Shown here piece by piece: positions 42,018-51,479 of a DNA stretch of 64,000 bases. Position 1 is the first letter of the stretch, and each line of letters opens with the position of its first letter. Made by a program: the position numbers and the translations under genes. A model generated the notes under the pieces. The model was not told the origin of the DNA. It was given only the letters and a program-made list of their open reading frames with translations, and did not search any database. Source of the DNA: Bdellovibrionales bacterium (GTDB taxonomy: Bacteria > Bdellovibrionota > Bdellovibrionia > Bdellovibrionales > UBA1609). The DNA is taken from the NCBI GenBank assembly GCA_019637855.1, contig JAHBUX010000001.1:705337-769336 (forward strand). The letters are read 5' to 3'.

Positions 42018-43956
42018 GGCTGAGCTCCTTTTTTTGCGGATAGAACGGCACCGCCGATTCTTCCGTCAAATATGTGTAAGACGACAATCCGCGCTCATAG
42101 TGTTCCAACAGCAAACGGGCTTCTGAACGCGAAATCGTGCCCTTCAAAATGCTGCTTTCGGTGGCCTTGCGAACGCGCTCAAGCAGATCGGCGCGATGGT
42201 ATTCGACGTATTGAAGAACTTCCTTCACATCGTCGCCTTCAACCACGTGATCGATCTGATAGCCGTTTTCAGTCAAAGAAACGTGCACCGCATCGGTGTC
42301 GCCGAACAGGTTGTGCAAATCGCCCAGAATCTCTTGGTAAGCGCCGGTCAAGAAGACCGAAAGATAATAGGGCTGCCCCTGTTTCAACTCATGCACTTCA
42401 AGGTACTTCTGCTCGCCACCGGTTTCGATATCGATAAAGTTGTTGATATGACCGTCGCTATCGCAGGTGAGATCCACCAGAATCGCGCGGCGTTCCGGGC
42501 GTTCGTTCAAGCGATGGATCGGCATGATCGGGAACAGTTGGTCGAGTGCCCAAGAGTCCGGCAGCGATTGGAACACGGAGAAGTTACAGAAATAGATATC
42601 CGACAACTCTTGTTCCAGAGCGTAACGGATCTCTTCCATATCGGGATTCTGCTTGGCGATGGACACCATCTTCGTGGCAATCGCGCGGAACAGATCCTCG
42701 GCTTTCGCTCGTTGCTCCAGCGATAGTACGCCGTAGGTAAAGAGCTGTAACGTGTCGCGCTTCTTTTCAACCAGGTCGTTGTAGTATTCGTTGATGTTCT
42801 TTTCGTTCAACGATCTGTAGATGTCGTTCAGGTCTTGCACCAGGCGCGACTCTTTATCCGCATTGGGTAGTGTGAACTCATTCAGAGCGTTTTCATTGTG
42901 ACCGAGAACATCGAATACCAGCGCGGTTGAGTGCGCAACGAGAGCGCGTCCGCTTTCCGAGATGATATCGGGGTGCGGGATCTTTTTTTCGTCACACACC
43001 GACTGCAGTACGGCTACGATGTCGTTGGCGTACTCTTGCTCGCTATAATTGGTCGAGCTGTCGGAACGACCGCTACCGTCGTAGTCGACGCCAAGACCGC
43101 CGCCCACGTCGATGTACTTGAGATTGGCACCCATGGCATAGATCTCAGTGAAGAAACGAGCACCTTCTTTAATGGCCGCTTTGATGTTTTGAATCGACGG
43201 AATCTGCGAACCGATGTGAAAGTGGATCAGCTGTAGGCAGTCCAGCATGTTCTCGCCGCGCAAGCACTCCACGCCACGTACGATTTCAGACGGCGTGAGG
43301 CCGAATTTCGATTTTGAACCGGAGGTTTCAGCCCAGCGGCCGCTGGACGAAGTCGACAGTTTGGCGCGAAAACCGATCTGCGGGCGGATCGAAAGCCGCT
43401 TAGAAGCGTTGATGATCATTTGCAATTCGCTGAAGCGATCGACCACGATGATGGTGTTGCGGCCGAGCTTTTGCGCGATCAGCGCCATCTCAATGTACTC
43501 TTGATCTTTAAAACCGTTGCACACGATCAAAGCGTTCGGAGTGTCCATCTGAGCCAATGAAATCAGCAGCTCAGGCTTAGAGCCGGCCTCCAGACCCATG
43601 CGATGAAACTGACCGAACTCGAGAATCTCTTCGACCAAATGCTTCTGCTGGTTCACCTTGATCGGATAAACGCCGCGATAGACGCCGGTGTACTTAGCCT
43701 CTTCAATGGCGCGCGAGAAACAACCCGCCAACAGCTCGATGCGCGATTTGATGATGTCAGGGAAGCGCAAGAGAATCGGCATGCGAATACCGCGCTCTTG
43801 TAAATCCTGTACGAGGTTGTGGAGATCGAGACCCGGGCCGGTGGTGCCGGCGGGCTTCACTTCAACATTGCCTTGCTCATTGATGCGAAAGAAATTGGCG
43901 CCCCAATAGTTGATGCCGTAAAGATCTGCGGCTTTGCGGGTGTTCCATTCACTCAT
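41980..43956 (-). CDS. speA: Biosynthetic arginine decarboxylase
   Basis: SpeA makes agmatine from arginine (PLP, Mg). The protein of about 658 residues is the usual length. Motifs: G-V-Y-P-I-K-V-N-Q-Q with the PLP Lys (about 105), H-F-H-I-G-S-Q-I-P, D-V-G-G-G-L-G-V-D-Y-D-G, and V-C-N-G-F-K-D. The late D-L-T-C-D-S-D-G region carries the second active-site Cys. The ATG at 43956 has GAGGGA upstream; an in-frame ATG at 43983 overlapping the leuS stop (ATGA) is the alternative. Downstream lies the DHS-like gene, upstream leuS, forming one probable operon. Confidence 0.96.
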   Translation of the reverse strand: MSEWNTRKAADLYGINYWGANFFRINEQGNVEVKPAGTTGPGLDLHNLVQDLQERGIRMPILLRFPDIIKSRIELLAGCFSRAIEEAKYTGVYRGVYPIKVNQQKHLVEEILEFGQFHRMGLEAGSKPELLISLAQMDTPNALIVCNGFKDQEYIEMALIAQKLGRNTIIVVDRFSELQMIINASKRLSIRPQIGFRAKLSTSSSGRWAETSGSKSKFGLTPSEIVRGVECLRGENMLDCLQLIHFHIGSQIPSIQNIKAAIKEGARFFTEIYAMGANLKYIDVGGGLGVDYDGSGRSDSSTNYSEQEYANDIVAVLQSVCDEKKIPHPDIISESGRALVAHSTALVFDVLGHNENALNEFTLPNADKESRLVQDLNDIYRSLNEKNINEYYNDLVEKKRDTLQLFTYGVLSLEQRAKAEDLFRAIATKMVSIAKQNPDMEEIRYALEQELSDIYFCNFSVFQSLPDSWALDQLFPIMPIHRLNERPERRAILVDLTCDSDGHINNFIDIETGGEQKYLEVHELKQGQPYYLSVFLTGAYQEILGDLHNLFGDTDAVHVSLTENGYQIDHVVEGDDVKEVLQYVEYHRADLLERVRKATESSILKGTISRSEARLLLEHYERGLSSYTYLTEESAVPFYPQKKELSHGTNGTDHTVHQ

Positions 43957-43979
43957 TGCTCGACTTCCCTCACTCATGG

Positions 43980-46394
43980 TCATTTGACGATAATGTTCAG
44001 AATCTTACCGGGCTTATAGATAACCTTTGCAACACTTTTTCCATCAATCGCATTTTTCACAGTGTTCAGCTGCTGTGCTGCGGCCATAGCTTCGGCCTCC
44101 GTGGCATTAATGCTGATTTCCAAAGTGCCGCGAGTTTTGCCTAACACTTGAACTGCCATGGTCACCACGTCGTCCTGCACAAGGCTAGCGTCGTAGGAGG
44201 GCCATGGAGCCAGCGACACAAAGCCCTGGCCACCCAGGCGTTGCCACAGCTCTTCGGCCATATGCGGTGCCAAAGGTGCTAAGAGCTGTACCAGCGGCTT
44301 GAGAACCGGTGCTGGCTTCACGCCCAGGCTGTACAGTTCGTTGACCAAAATCATCATGGCGCTGATGGCCGTGTTGAAGCTCATCGCTTCGAGATCGTCG
44401 CCGACCTTCTTGATGGTTTTTTGCAACAGCTTGTTGAGGGCTTCTGGCACTTCATTGCTGAGACCATGATTGTTGCCATTCTCGTCCACCACCAAGCGCC
44501 ACACACGGTCCAAAAAGCGATGCACGCCTTCGATACCTTTAGTGGCCCACGGTTTGTCTTTGTCGAAGGGGCCTAGAAAACAAATGTAGAGGCGAACGGC
44601 GTCAGCACCATATTCAGCCCGCACCTCATCGCAATTGACCACATTGCCGCGTGACTTCGACATGCGTTGACCGTCGGTGCCCATAATTACGCCTTGGTGA
44701 GCGAGCTTTTTGATAGGTTCGTCGTGGCTGACCAAGCCCGCATCAAACAGCACCTTCTGCCAAAAGCGCGCGTAGAGCAGGTGACCTACCGTATGTTCGG
44801 TGCCACCCACGTAAAGATCGACCGGCATCCAGTACTTCTGCTTGGCGAAATCACAGAACGTGTCGGGATTCTTGGGATCGGCATAGCGCAAGAAGTACCA
44901 GCTCGAAGCCGCGGAACCCGGCATGGTGTCGGTTTCGCGACGGCCATCGTTGCCGTCTTGATCAGTGTAGTCCACGAAGGATTTCACGCGGGCCAGAGGC
45001 GGCTCACCCTTTTCGGTGGGTTCGTAATCAGCCACATTGGGAAGTACCACGGGCAACTCATTGACCGGCACGCCACGCATGGTGCCATCGGACATGGTCA
45101 CGATCGGAAACGGCTCGCCCCAGTAACGTTGGCGCGAAAACAACCAGTCACGCAGTTTGTATTGCACTTGGCGTTCGCCGATCTTGCGCTGTTCAAGCGT
45201 GTGCAGCATTTTTTGAACGGCCTCGGATTTCGACAGACCATTTAAGAAATCCGAGTTCACCAGTTTGCCGTCGCCTTCAAACGGCAAATCTGTCTCGCTT
45301 TCCAGCACGCGTTGGATCGGTAGATTGTACTGAGTGGCGAAAGCGAAATCGCGGCTGTCATGTCCCGGTACGGCCATGATGGCGCCCGTGCCGTAATCCA
45401 TCAAAACATAGTCGGCAACCCACACGGGAATACGGGCGCGCGGATCGTCGGCGGGGAGCAGGGGATTAAGTGCAAAAGCTCCAGTGAAAACTCCGGTTTT
45501 ATCGGTGGCGGCTTTGCGATCGAGCTCGCTCTTGCGGGCGGAGGCATCCACGTAGGCGTCAACATCCGCCCGATGTTCCGCGGTGGAAATATGCTTCACC
45601 AGCGGGTGCTCAGGGGCCACCACCATAAAGGTCACGCCGAAAAGCGTGTCAGGACGGGTCGTGAAAACTTCGAGTCCTTCTTTGTGCCCGGCCAGGGGGA
45701 ACTTCAAGCGCGCGCCTTCGCTTTTGCCGATCCAGTTGCGTTGACCTTCTTTGGTGCGTTCGGGCCAATCGATACGATCCAGCCCTTCCAGCAGGCGCTC
45801 GGCGTAGTCGGTGATCTTGAGCATCCACTGCTTCATCGGCACACGCACCACCGGGTGACCGCCGCGCTCGCTCTTACCGTCAACCACCTCTTCGTTGGCC
45901 AAGACGGTGCGTAAAGCTGGGCACCAGTTCACAGGCACTTCTTTTTGGTAGGCCAAGCCTTTTTCAAACAGTTTGAGAAAAATGAACTGGGTCCATTTGT
46001 AGTACTCGGGCTCACAGGTGGAGATCTCGCGGTCCCAATCGAACGAAAAGCCGTAGCCTTTCAGTTGGCGGCGAAAGTTTTCGACGGCAATGGCGGTCGT
46101 CTCTGCCGGGTGAATGCCGGTTTGAATGGCGTATTGCTCGGCCGGCAAGCCAAAGGCGTCGTAGCCCATGGGGTGCAGAACTTGAAAACCCTTTGCCCGC
46201 TTGTAGCGCGAAACAATGTCGGTGGGTGTGTATGAGGCCAAGTGGCCAACATGCAGACCTGCGCCCGATGGATAAGGGAACATATCGAGAGCGTAATATT
46301 TGGGTTTGCCGGTATCTTCGCCAGTACGGAAGGCTTTAGCCTTGTCCCAGGCGGATTGCCACTTTTGATCTATATCATTGTGAGGGTACGACAT
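43980..46394 (-). CDS. leuS: Leucyl-tRNA synthetase
   Basis: LeuS charges tRNA-Leu. The 804-residue class Ia synthetase shows the HIGH region (Y-P-S-G-A-G-L-H-V-G-H-L, about 39-50), the CP1 editing domain with T-T-R-P-D-T-L-F-G (about 250-258) and M-S-K-S-R-G-N (about 575-581). Length is normal for bacterial LeuS. It is divergent from the oligopeptidase gene (79 bases apart) and heads the leuS-speA-DHS run. No leader peptide or T-box was seen in the short upstream gap. Confidence 0.98.
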   Translation of the reverse strand: MSYPHNDIDQKWQSAWDKAKAFRTGEDTGKPKYYALDMFPYPSGAGLHVGHLASYTPTDIVSRYKRAKGFQVLHPMGYDAFGLPAEQYAIQTGIHPAETTAIAVENFRRQLKGYGFSFDWDREISTCEPEYYKWTQFIFLKLFEKGLAYQKEVPVNWCPALRTVLANEEVVDGKSERGGHPVVRVPMKQWMLKITDYAERLLEGLDRIDWPERTKEGQRNWIGKSEGARLKFPLAGHKEGLEVFTTRPDTLFGVTFMVVAPEHPLVKHISTAEHRADVDAYVDASARKSELDRKAATDKTGVFTGAFALNPLLPADDPRARIPVWVADYVLMDYGTGAIMAVPGHDSRDFAFATQYNLPIQRVLESETDLPFEGDGKLVNSDFLNGLSKSEAVQKMLHTLEQRKIGERQVQYKLRDWLFSRQRYWGEPFPIVTMSDGTMRGVPVNELPVVLPNVADYEPTEKGEPPLARVKSFVDYTDQDGNDGRRETDTMPGSAASSWYFLRYADPKNPDTFCDFAKQKYWMPVDLYVGGTEHTVGHLLYARFWQKVLFDAGLVSHDEPIKKLAHQGVIMGTDGQRMSKSRGNVVNCDEVRAEYGADAVRLYICFLGPFDKDKPWATKGIEGVHRFLDRVWRLVVDENGNNHGLSNEVPEALNKLLQKTIKKVGDDLEAMSFNTAISAMMILVNELYSLGVKPAPVLKPLVQLLAPLAPHMAEELWQRLGGQGFVSLAPWPSYDASLVQDDVVTMAVQVLGKTRGTLEISINATEAEAMAAAQQLNTVKNAIDGKSVAKVIYKPGKILNIIVK

Positions 46395-46473
46395 TGGCTG
46401 ATCGGATAATGTAGACGCCGCCTGGAGTCAACAAATTGACTTAGAAATCGGTGCCGCCGAGGATCTCGGGATC

Positions 46474-48594
46474 ATGAGACAACTCGCCATCGTCATCTTG
46501 TTCATCGCCTCTGTTCTCTTTGGCTACTCTTCCGTATCTCAGCAGAAAGGACCGCTTATGTTCAAACCCGCCGCCAAGAAACCTCACAAATTGGAGATTC
46601 ACGGTGACGTTCGCATCGATGATTACTTCTGGATGCGTGAGCGGGACACTCCGCCGGTGATGGAGTTTTTGAAACAGGAAAACCTGCGTACTCGCGAGGC
46701 GCTGGCGCCGGTCGCGGCATTGGAAGAGAAGCTCTACAAAGAGATGCGTTCGCGCATCAAAGAGGACGACTCTTCAGTACCTGTGTATGACCAGGGCTAC
46801 TACTACTATTGGCGCTATCAGGCCGGTCAGGAATATCCGCTTCATTGCCGTAAGAAGGGCGCGCTGACGGCTCCAGAGGAGATCATTCTGGACGAGAACG
46901 CGGCCGCCAAAGGCTATAAGTATTTCGATGTGGGCAGCGTGGAGGTCTCTGCCAATCAGCAGTTGCTGGGTTATGCGGTGGACAGTGTTGGCCGTCGTAT
47001 CAACGACATCTACTTCAAAGACCTCGTCAGCGGAAAGATGCTGACCGACAAGATCGACGATGTCACGCCGAACTTCATTATCGCGCCCGACAACAAAACG
47101 GTGTTTTACGTGCGCCAGGATCCGGAAACTCTGCGTTCGTATCAGCTTTTCCGCTATGAGATTGGCAGCGGAAAGCCAGGCGAGTTGGTGTATGAGGAAA
47201 AAGACACGACCTACAATATCGGCGTGGAGCTCACCAAATCGCAGAAGTACATTTTTCTGCAGATCGAAAAGCGCGATTCGAGTGAGTATCGCATTTTGGA
47301 GGCGAACAACCCACGTGGCCAATTTGAAGTCTTTTTGCCGCGTGAACTGAACCACGAATATTCGATGGATGATGGCGGCGATCGTTTTTATATTCTCACC
47401 AACTGGAACGCCCGTAATTTCCGCTTGATGGAAGCGCCGCCGACCGCGCGTTCGAGGACGCAGTGGAAAGAGGTGGTGGCGCACAATCCGAAAGTGCTTC
47501 TGGATGGCGCCGATGTGTACCAGGACTTCGTGGTTTTGAGTGAGCGCGAGAATGGCTTGACTCAGCTCAAGGTGCTAGCGCGCCATACCGGTGGTCACAC
47601 GCGCACATTGAAATTCCCGGATGCGGCTTATGAGGTGAATGGCATTGCCTTGCCTGACTATAAGAGCCCGGTTTTCCGTTTCAACTATCAGTCGTTGGTG
47701 GTACCGCCCTCGGTTTTGGAAGAGAATTTCGCCACTGAAAAACGCGAGACTCTAAAGACACGAGAAGTGCCGAACTACGACCCGAATCTGTATGAAACCC
47801 GTCGCATTTGGGCCTCGGCTCCCGATGGTGTTTTGGTACCGATCTCATTGGTTATGCGCAAAGATACGGAACTCAACGGCAAAAATCCGGCGCTGCTTTA
47901 CGGCTATGGTTCCTACGGTTACAGCATGGAGCCCACGTTCCGTAGCACAGCGGTGAGCTTGATGGATCGCGGCTTCGTATTCGCCGTGGCGCACATTCGC
48001 GGGGGCTCTGAAATGGGCCGCGATTGGTATGAGCAAGGGCGACTGTCGCACAAGATGAACACCTTCACAGACTTTATCGCTTGTGCCGAAAAGCTGATCA
48101 AAGATGGATACACTTCGGAAAAACATCTGCACATCATGGGCGGAAGCGCCGGTGGCTTGTTGATGGGTGCGGTGATCAATCTGCGACCGGATTTGTTTAA
48201 GAGTGCGATCGCGGCGGTGCCGTTTGTTGATGTGCTGACGACGATGCTGGATGAATCAATTCCGCTCACTACGGGCGAGTATCGTGAATGGGGCAATCCG
48301 AATATCAAAGAGCAGTATCAGGACATGCGCAAATACTCGCCCTACGACAATATCGAGAAGAAGGCTTATCCCAATCTTCTGGTCACCACGGGCTATCACG
48401 ATTCGCAAGTGCAGTACTGGGAGCCGGCCAAATGGGTGGCTAAGTTAAGAGATCTTAAAACCGACGACAATTTGCTGTTGATGTACACTGAACTTGAGGC
48501 TGGTCACTCCGGGGCTTCAGGCCGGTTTGAAGCCCTCAAGACCTTGGCAAAAGAGTACGCATTTATTCTAATGTTAGAAGGGGTCAAGGATTAG
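46474..48594 (+). CDS. ptrB: Oligopeptidase B-type S9 serine peptidase, exported
   Basis: A 706-residue prolyl-oligopeptidase-family enzyme cutting small peptides, in the B type after Arg/Lys. The N-terminal beta-propeller part starts with P-H-K-L-E-I-H-G-D-V-R-I-D-D-Y-F-W-M-R. The catalytic Ser is in G-G-S-A-G-G-L-L-M-G; R-G-G-S-E-M-G-R-D-W-Y precedes it and E-A-G-H-S-G-A-S-G-R supplies the His. Unlike cytosolic OpdB, it has a leading hydrophobic stretch (L-A-I-V-I-L-F-I-A-S-V-L-F-G-Y), so it is probably periplasmic. With the peptide importers it would help digest external or prey protein. The next gene begins directly at its stop. Confidence 0.92.
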   Translation: MRQLAIVILFIASVLFGYSSVSQQKGPLMFKPAAKKPHKLEIHGDVRIDDYFWMRERDTPPVMEFLKQENLRTREALAPVAALEEKLYKEMRSRIKEDDSSVPVYDQGYYYYWRYQAGQEYPLHCRKKGALTAPEEIILDENAAAKGYKYFDVGSVEVSANQQLLGYAVDSVGRRINDIYFKDLVSGKMLTDKIDDVTPNFIIAPDNKTVFYVRQDPETLRSYQLFRYEIGSGKPGELVYEEKDTTYNIGVELTKSQKYIFLQIEKRDSSEYRILEANNPRGQFEVFLPRELNHEYSMDDGGDRFYILTNWNARNFRLMEAPPTARSRTQWKEVVAHNPKVLLDGADVYQDFVVLSERENGLTQLKVLARHTGGHTRTLKFPDAAYEVNGIALPDYKSPVFRFNYQSLVVPPSVLEENFATEKRETLKTREVPNYDPNLYETRRIWASAPDGVLVPISLVMRKDTELNGKNPALLYGYGSYGYSMEPTFRSTAVSLMDRGFVFAVAHIRGGSEMGRDWYEQGRLSHKMNTFTDFIACAEKLIKDGYTSEKHLHIMGGSAGGLLMGAVINLRPDLFKSAIAAVPFVDVLTTMLDESIPLTTGEYREWGNPNIKEQYQDMRKYSPYDNIEKKAYPNLLVTTGYHDSQVQYWEPAKWVAKLRDLKTDDNLLLMYTELEAGHSGASGRFEALKTLAKEYAFILMLEGVKD

Positions 48595-49548
48595 GTGAAT
48601 GTGATTGTGAGTCCAGTCGACAACAAAAAGCGCAAGATTCTCGTTGTCGACGACGACGAAACGTCGCGTTCTTTGGTGAGCAAAGCCCTCGAGTACGAGG
48701 GCTATCAAGTGCGCCAAGCCGAAAGTGGTTTGGTGGCACTGAAGGTGATCGAGGACTGGACGCCTCATTTGATTCTGCTCGACGTGAACATGCCAGGTTT
48801 GAACGGTTTGGAGACTTTGGCCAAGCTGCGCGTGAAGGATGAATACGTCTCGGTGATGTTCGTCTCAGCCAATTCCAAGACCGAGGATGTGATTCGCGGT
48901 TTGGATGCGGGCGCCGACGACTATGTGTGCAAGCCCTTCGAGGTGCTTGAGCTGTTGTCGCGTGTGCGTTCGCAGTTGCGCATCAAAGATCTGCACGACA
49001 GTTTGAAAAAGGCGAACGATCGTTTGAAAGAGCTGGTGGATATTGATGACCTGACTGGGTTGTTCAATATGCGGTCTTTATATAAGCGTTTGGATTTTGA
49101 ACTGGATCGGGCTCGTCGCTATAACCGTTCGGTGTGTGTGATCATGATGGACTTGGATCATTTCAAGCGGGTCAATGATCAGCACGATCATCTATTTGGC
49201 AGTTATGTGATTGGCGATGTGGGGCGCATGATTCGCGAGAATATCCGCAAAGTGGACTTTGCCGCGCGCTATGGTGGCGATGAATTCCTGGTGGTGTTGA
49301 CCGAGATCGCTTTAGAAGGTGCGGTCACGTTTGCCAATCGCTTGCGCGGCAAGATCGAAGAGTCCACGTTCAAGAACGAATTCTATGAGATGGATCTGAC
49401 CGCCAGTCTCGGCTTAGCCATTACCAATCCGAATCATGTCGATGTCGACGCGCGCTCACTCGTGCGTTACGCCGACCGCGCGCTGTACAACGCTAAGGAA
49501 AAGGGCCGTAACCGCGTGGAAGTTTTCGATTTCGGTACGGTGAAGTAG
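48595..49548 (+). CDS. Response regulator with GGDEF diguanylate cyclase output
   Basis: A 317-residue PleD/WspR-like protein. The receiver (13-135) has D19-D21, phospho-site D63 (L-L-D-V-N-M-P) and C-K-P-F. A coiled coil (about 130-150) leads to a GGDEF domain (150-317) with intact G-G-D-E-F at 227-231 and an I-site R-K-V-D (218-221) five residues before it, so c-di-GMP synthesis with product inhibition is expected. Translation starts with GTG immediately after the oligopeptidase stop; further in-frame GTGs at 48601 and 48607 are possible. The cognate kinase is not adjacent. Confidence 0.94.
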   Translation: MNVIVSPVDNKKRKILVVDDDETSRSLVSKALEYEGYQVRQAESGLVALKVIEDWTPHLILLDVNMPGLNGLETLAKLRVKDEYVSVMFVSANSKTEDVIRGLDAGADDYVCKPFEVLELLSRVRSQLRIKDLHDSLKKANDRLKELVDIDDLTGLFNMRSLYKRLDFELDRARRYNRSVCVIMMDLDHFKRVNDQHDHLFGSYVIGDVGRMIRENIRKVDFAARYGGDEFLVVLTEIALEGAVTFANRLRGKIEESTFKNEFYEMDLTASLGLAITNPNHVDVDARSLVRYADRALYNAKEKGRNRVEVFDFGTVK

Positions 49549-49558
49549 TTGGAGCCTA

Positions 49559-49598
49559 GTCAGCAAGGCTGCGGTTTTCTGTGGCCTTAGCAGCTGAC
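49559..49598 (+). repeat. Imperfect inverted repeat after the diguanylate cyclase gene
   Basis: GTCAGC-AAGGC (49559-49569) pairs with GCCTT-A-GCAGCTGAC (49584-49598), with a small bulge and a 14-base loop. It lies 11 bases after the stop codon and before the large palindrome. It may be a first stem of a tandem termination region; there is no T-run directly behind it. Confidence 0.4.
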
Positions 49599-49630
49599 CT
49601 CAAAGACAAATTGCCGAAAAGCTTGAGCGA

Positions 49631-49697
49631 TCCCCAGATCGAATAAAACACGAGCACTTCCGCAGCGGAAGTGCTCGTGTTTTATTCGATCTGGGGA
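49631..49697. terminator. Perfect 67-nt palindrome (33-bp arms), probable bidirectional terminator
   Basis: Bases 49631-49663 are the exact reverse complement of 49665-49697, with a single A at 49664 between them. The inner stem (ACACGAGCACTTCCGC and its complement) is followed on both strands by TTTTATT, so it can act as an intrinsic terminator for the diguanylate cyclase gene (plus) and for the peptide-binding protein gene (minus). The arms run 10 bases beyond the T-run, further than a terminator needs. The match stops sharply at both edges. Confidence 0.75.
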
Positions 49698-49699
49698 AG

Positions 49700-49868
49700 G
49701 GAAGAGTTCGTCTAAGCGGGCCACCAGCTTGGGACGACGATCTGTTCCGCGCCCTTCGAAATGATGGCCTTGAAATCGGAGGGAAAGGCGAATGTCGCAC
49801 AGATCTAAACCGAAATGTTTTGGCCAGGTGAACGAGTGTACCCTTAAGCCAAAACGTTTCTTAGCCAT
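49700..49868 (-). pseudogene. Possible remnant of a YcaO-like gene
   Basis: Within the 334-base gap 49549-49882, the minus strand codes from ATG 49868 for about 56 plausible residues before running into the palindrome; the frame stays open to 49587. The segment F-E-G-R-G-T-D-R-R-P-K-L-V-A-R-L-D-E-L-F resembles, by eye, the first ATP-binding stretch of YcaO proteins (G-x-G-T-D ... A-x-x-E). YcaO proteins have about 400 residues, so this would be an N-terminal stump. It lies directly downstream of a lone peptide-binding protein gene. The match is weak; a small unrelated gene or chance are alternatives. Confidence 0.25.
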
Positions 49869-49882
49869 ATCGATCCAGGGGT

Positions 49883-51316
49883 CTACTTGCGATAGACTTT
49901 CCACATTGGTGTCCCGGCAAAGAATTTAGAAATATCCATACGGACCGGCGGTCGCGCGACAGCAAAATAGCTGGAGAGATATAGAGGAATGACATCACCG
50001 TTCATTAGAAGAGCTTTATGTAGCTCACGCAGCTTTGGAAGACGCTTCGATTTGTCTCCCATCTTCATATAGTCGTTGATCCAGCGAACTCCAGATTCGT
50101 AGCGGCCGAATGCGCCCATGGTGAAGTAGTAGTGCACCATCGTAAGGCTTTCATAAAATGACGTATCGCCAGGGAGAATCGTAACATCTGGTTGTTCAGC
50201 AATCGGTCGAGAGAAAGGTAGCTTAGTTATGCGTTCCACTTTCAGCCAGGGGAGCGTCGCTAAAGCATCTTTTAGGTCATCATAGAGACTTGCGCCCACA
50301 GCGAGCTTAATCTCTCTCCTAGGAGGATTGTGCGCGAGATGTGAAGAAAGAAGTGTTTCATAGGCTTCGACATTCTCTCTATCAAGTGCGCCATCGCTTT
50401 GTAGTGGAAAAATCTGACTGAAGTCAGCGCCGTTTTCTTTGTTTTTACGGTTCTGCACCGCCTTGCGAATGTGTGCGCCTACCGTCAGGCGATCCGCAGT
50501 TGTGAGATGGCGATGTCCTTTGAGTGTGAAGGCAACTGAAACCAGGCGTATAGGATGTGACTGGTGGACGCTGAGCTGCATTTCAAAGCGCTTGAGATCG
50601 GAAACCGTTATACCTGCTGATGTAGGCATAAAGTCGACTTTTCCTTCGGCAAAAGCATTCGCGCTGTCGGGGCCGGTTTGCGTAGGTACTATCTGAATCT
50701 GTGAGAAGTGCTCTGTTGACGAGCGGAAATGATTTGGATTGATCTTCCAAAGCGAAGAGCCAACCGAATCTGCGCTGTCCACGTAGTAGAGACCCGAGGT
50801 ATTTCGGTGATCTATTACGTCCCAGGAAGGGCTGTTTAGATCCATCGCTCTCTTGGGAATAATCGACATGTCGACACTAGCAAGCAGAAGGATCAGAAAT
50901 GTGCTTTTGGCCGGCTCGGAGGGCGTAAGCACGATCTTTTCACCTGATATCTTAAGTCCATCACATAGTAGAGGTTTTGTAGTGTCGTATTGTGTGCAAA
51001 GAAACTCGCGCAGGTTTCCGTGCGTGGATTTTCCGTTCTTAATAATTCGTAGTAGGGAATAGTAGACATCTTCAGCCCCGATAGAGTGACCATCAATGGT
51101 CTTCAGTGGTTTAAGGGTGAAGGTAAACGATTTGCCATCCCAAGAGAATTCAGACGCTAACTCGCCTTGCATCTGGCCATCGTCGTCGATGCTGATCAGG
51201 CGAGAGTAAAGGTTGCGCGAGAGGTGGGCGTCGACCGTCGAAACTACGGCCTGTGGATCGAACGATGTGATCGCAGAGGATACATTCAATCCCGTTTTGA
51301 GGGTATCGTCGCTCAT
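49883..51316 (-). CDS. Lone peptide-binding-protein-like gene (ABC family 5 SBP)
   Basis: About 477 residues of a family 5 solute-binding fold: T-G-L-N-V-S-S-A-I-T-S-F-D-P-Q, L-Y-S-R-L-I-S-I-D, L-A-S-E-F-S-W-D-G-K-S-F-T-F-T-L, A-E-D-V-Y-Y-S-L. No permease or ATPase gene is nearby. The start is puzzling. AAGGAG lies seven bases before the ATG at 51316, but that product has no signal peptide. In-frame codons upstream to 51526, inside ggt, encode a hydrophobic signal-like stretch (V-V-G-L-A-V-L-F-F-F-C-A-I-T-I-S) and a Cys at its end. Codon use looks more A/T-rich than the neighbours. It could be a cytoplasmic SgrR-like peptide sensor or an anchored binding protein. Confidence 0.75.
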   Translation of the reverse strand: MSDDTLKTGLNVSSAITSFDPQAVVSTVDAHLSRNLYSRLISIDDDGQMQGELASEFSWDGKSFTFTLKPLKTIDGHSIGAEDVYYSLLRIIKNGKSTHGNLREFLCTQYDTTKPLLCDGLKISGEKIVLTPSEPAKSTFLILLLASVDMSIIPKRAMDLNSPSWDVIDHRNTSGLYYVDSADSVGSSLWKINPNHFRSSTEHFSQIQIVPTQTGPDSANAFAEGKVDFMPTSAGITVSDLKRFEMQLSVHQSHPIRLVSVAFTLKGHRHLTTADRLTVGAHIRKAVQNRKNKENGADFSQIFPLQSDGALDRENVEAYETLLSSHLAHNPPRREIKLAVGASLYDDLKDALATLPWLKVERITKLPFSRPIAEQPDVTILPGDTSFYESLTMVHYYFTMGAFGRYESGVRWINDYMKMGDKSKRLPKLRELHKALLMNGDVIPLYLSSYFAVARPPVRMDISKFFAGTPMWKVYRK

Positions 51317-51479
51317 CGAGATCTCCTTGTCCGAAGGGCGTAGTATTTTCGAACAGCTCGCTTTTCCATAAGATATAGTGATTGCGCAAAAGAAAAATAG
51401 GACCGCTAAGCCTACGACATAGCGGACATATCTGGTGGGAGGGCATTCTGCCCGCAGCGGTCTCGCGAACGCCGCCCAA

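Noticed and set aside
45360-45914. Open frame of about 184 codons opposite leuS
   Set aside because: Shadow of leuS caused by codon bias; glycine/valine-rich with no family features.
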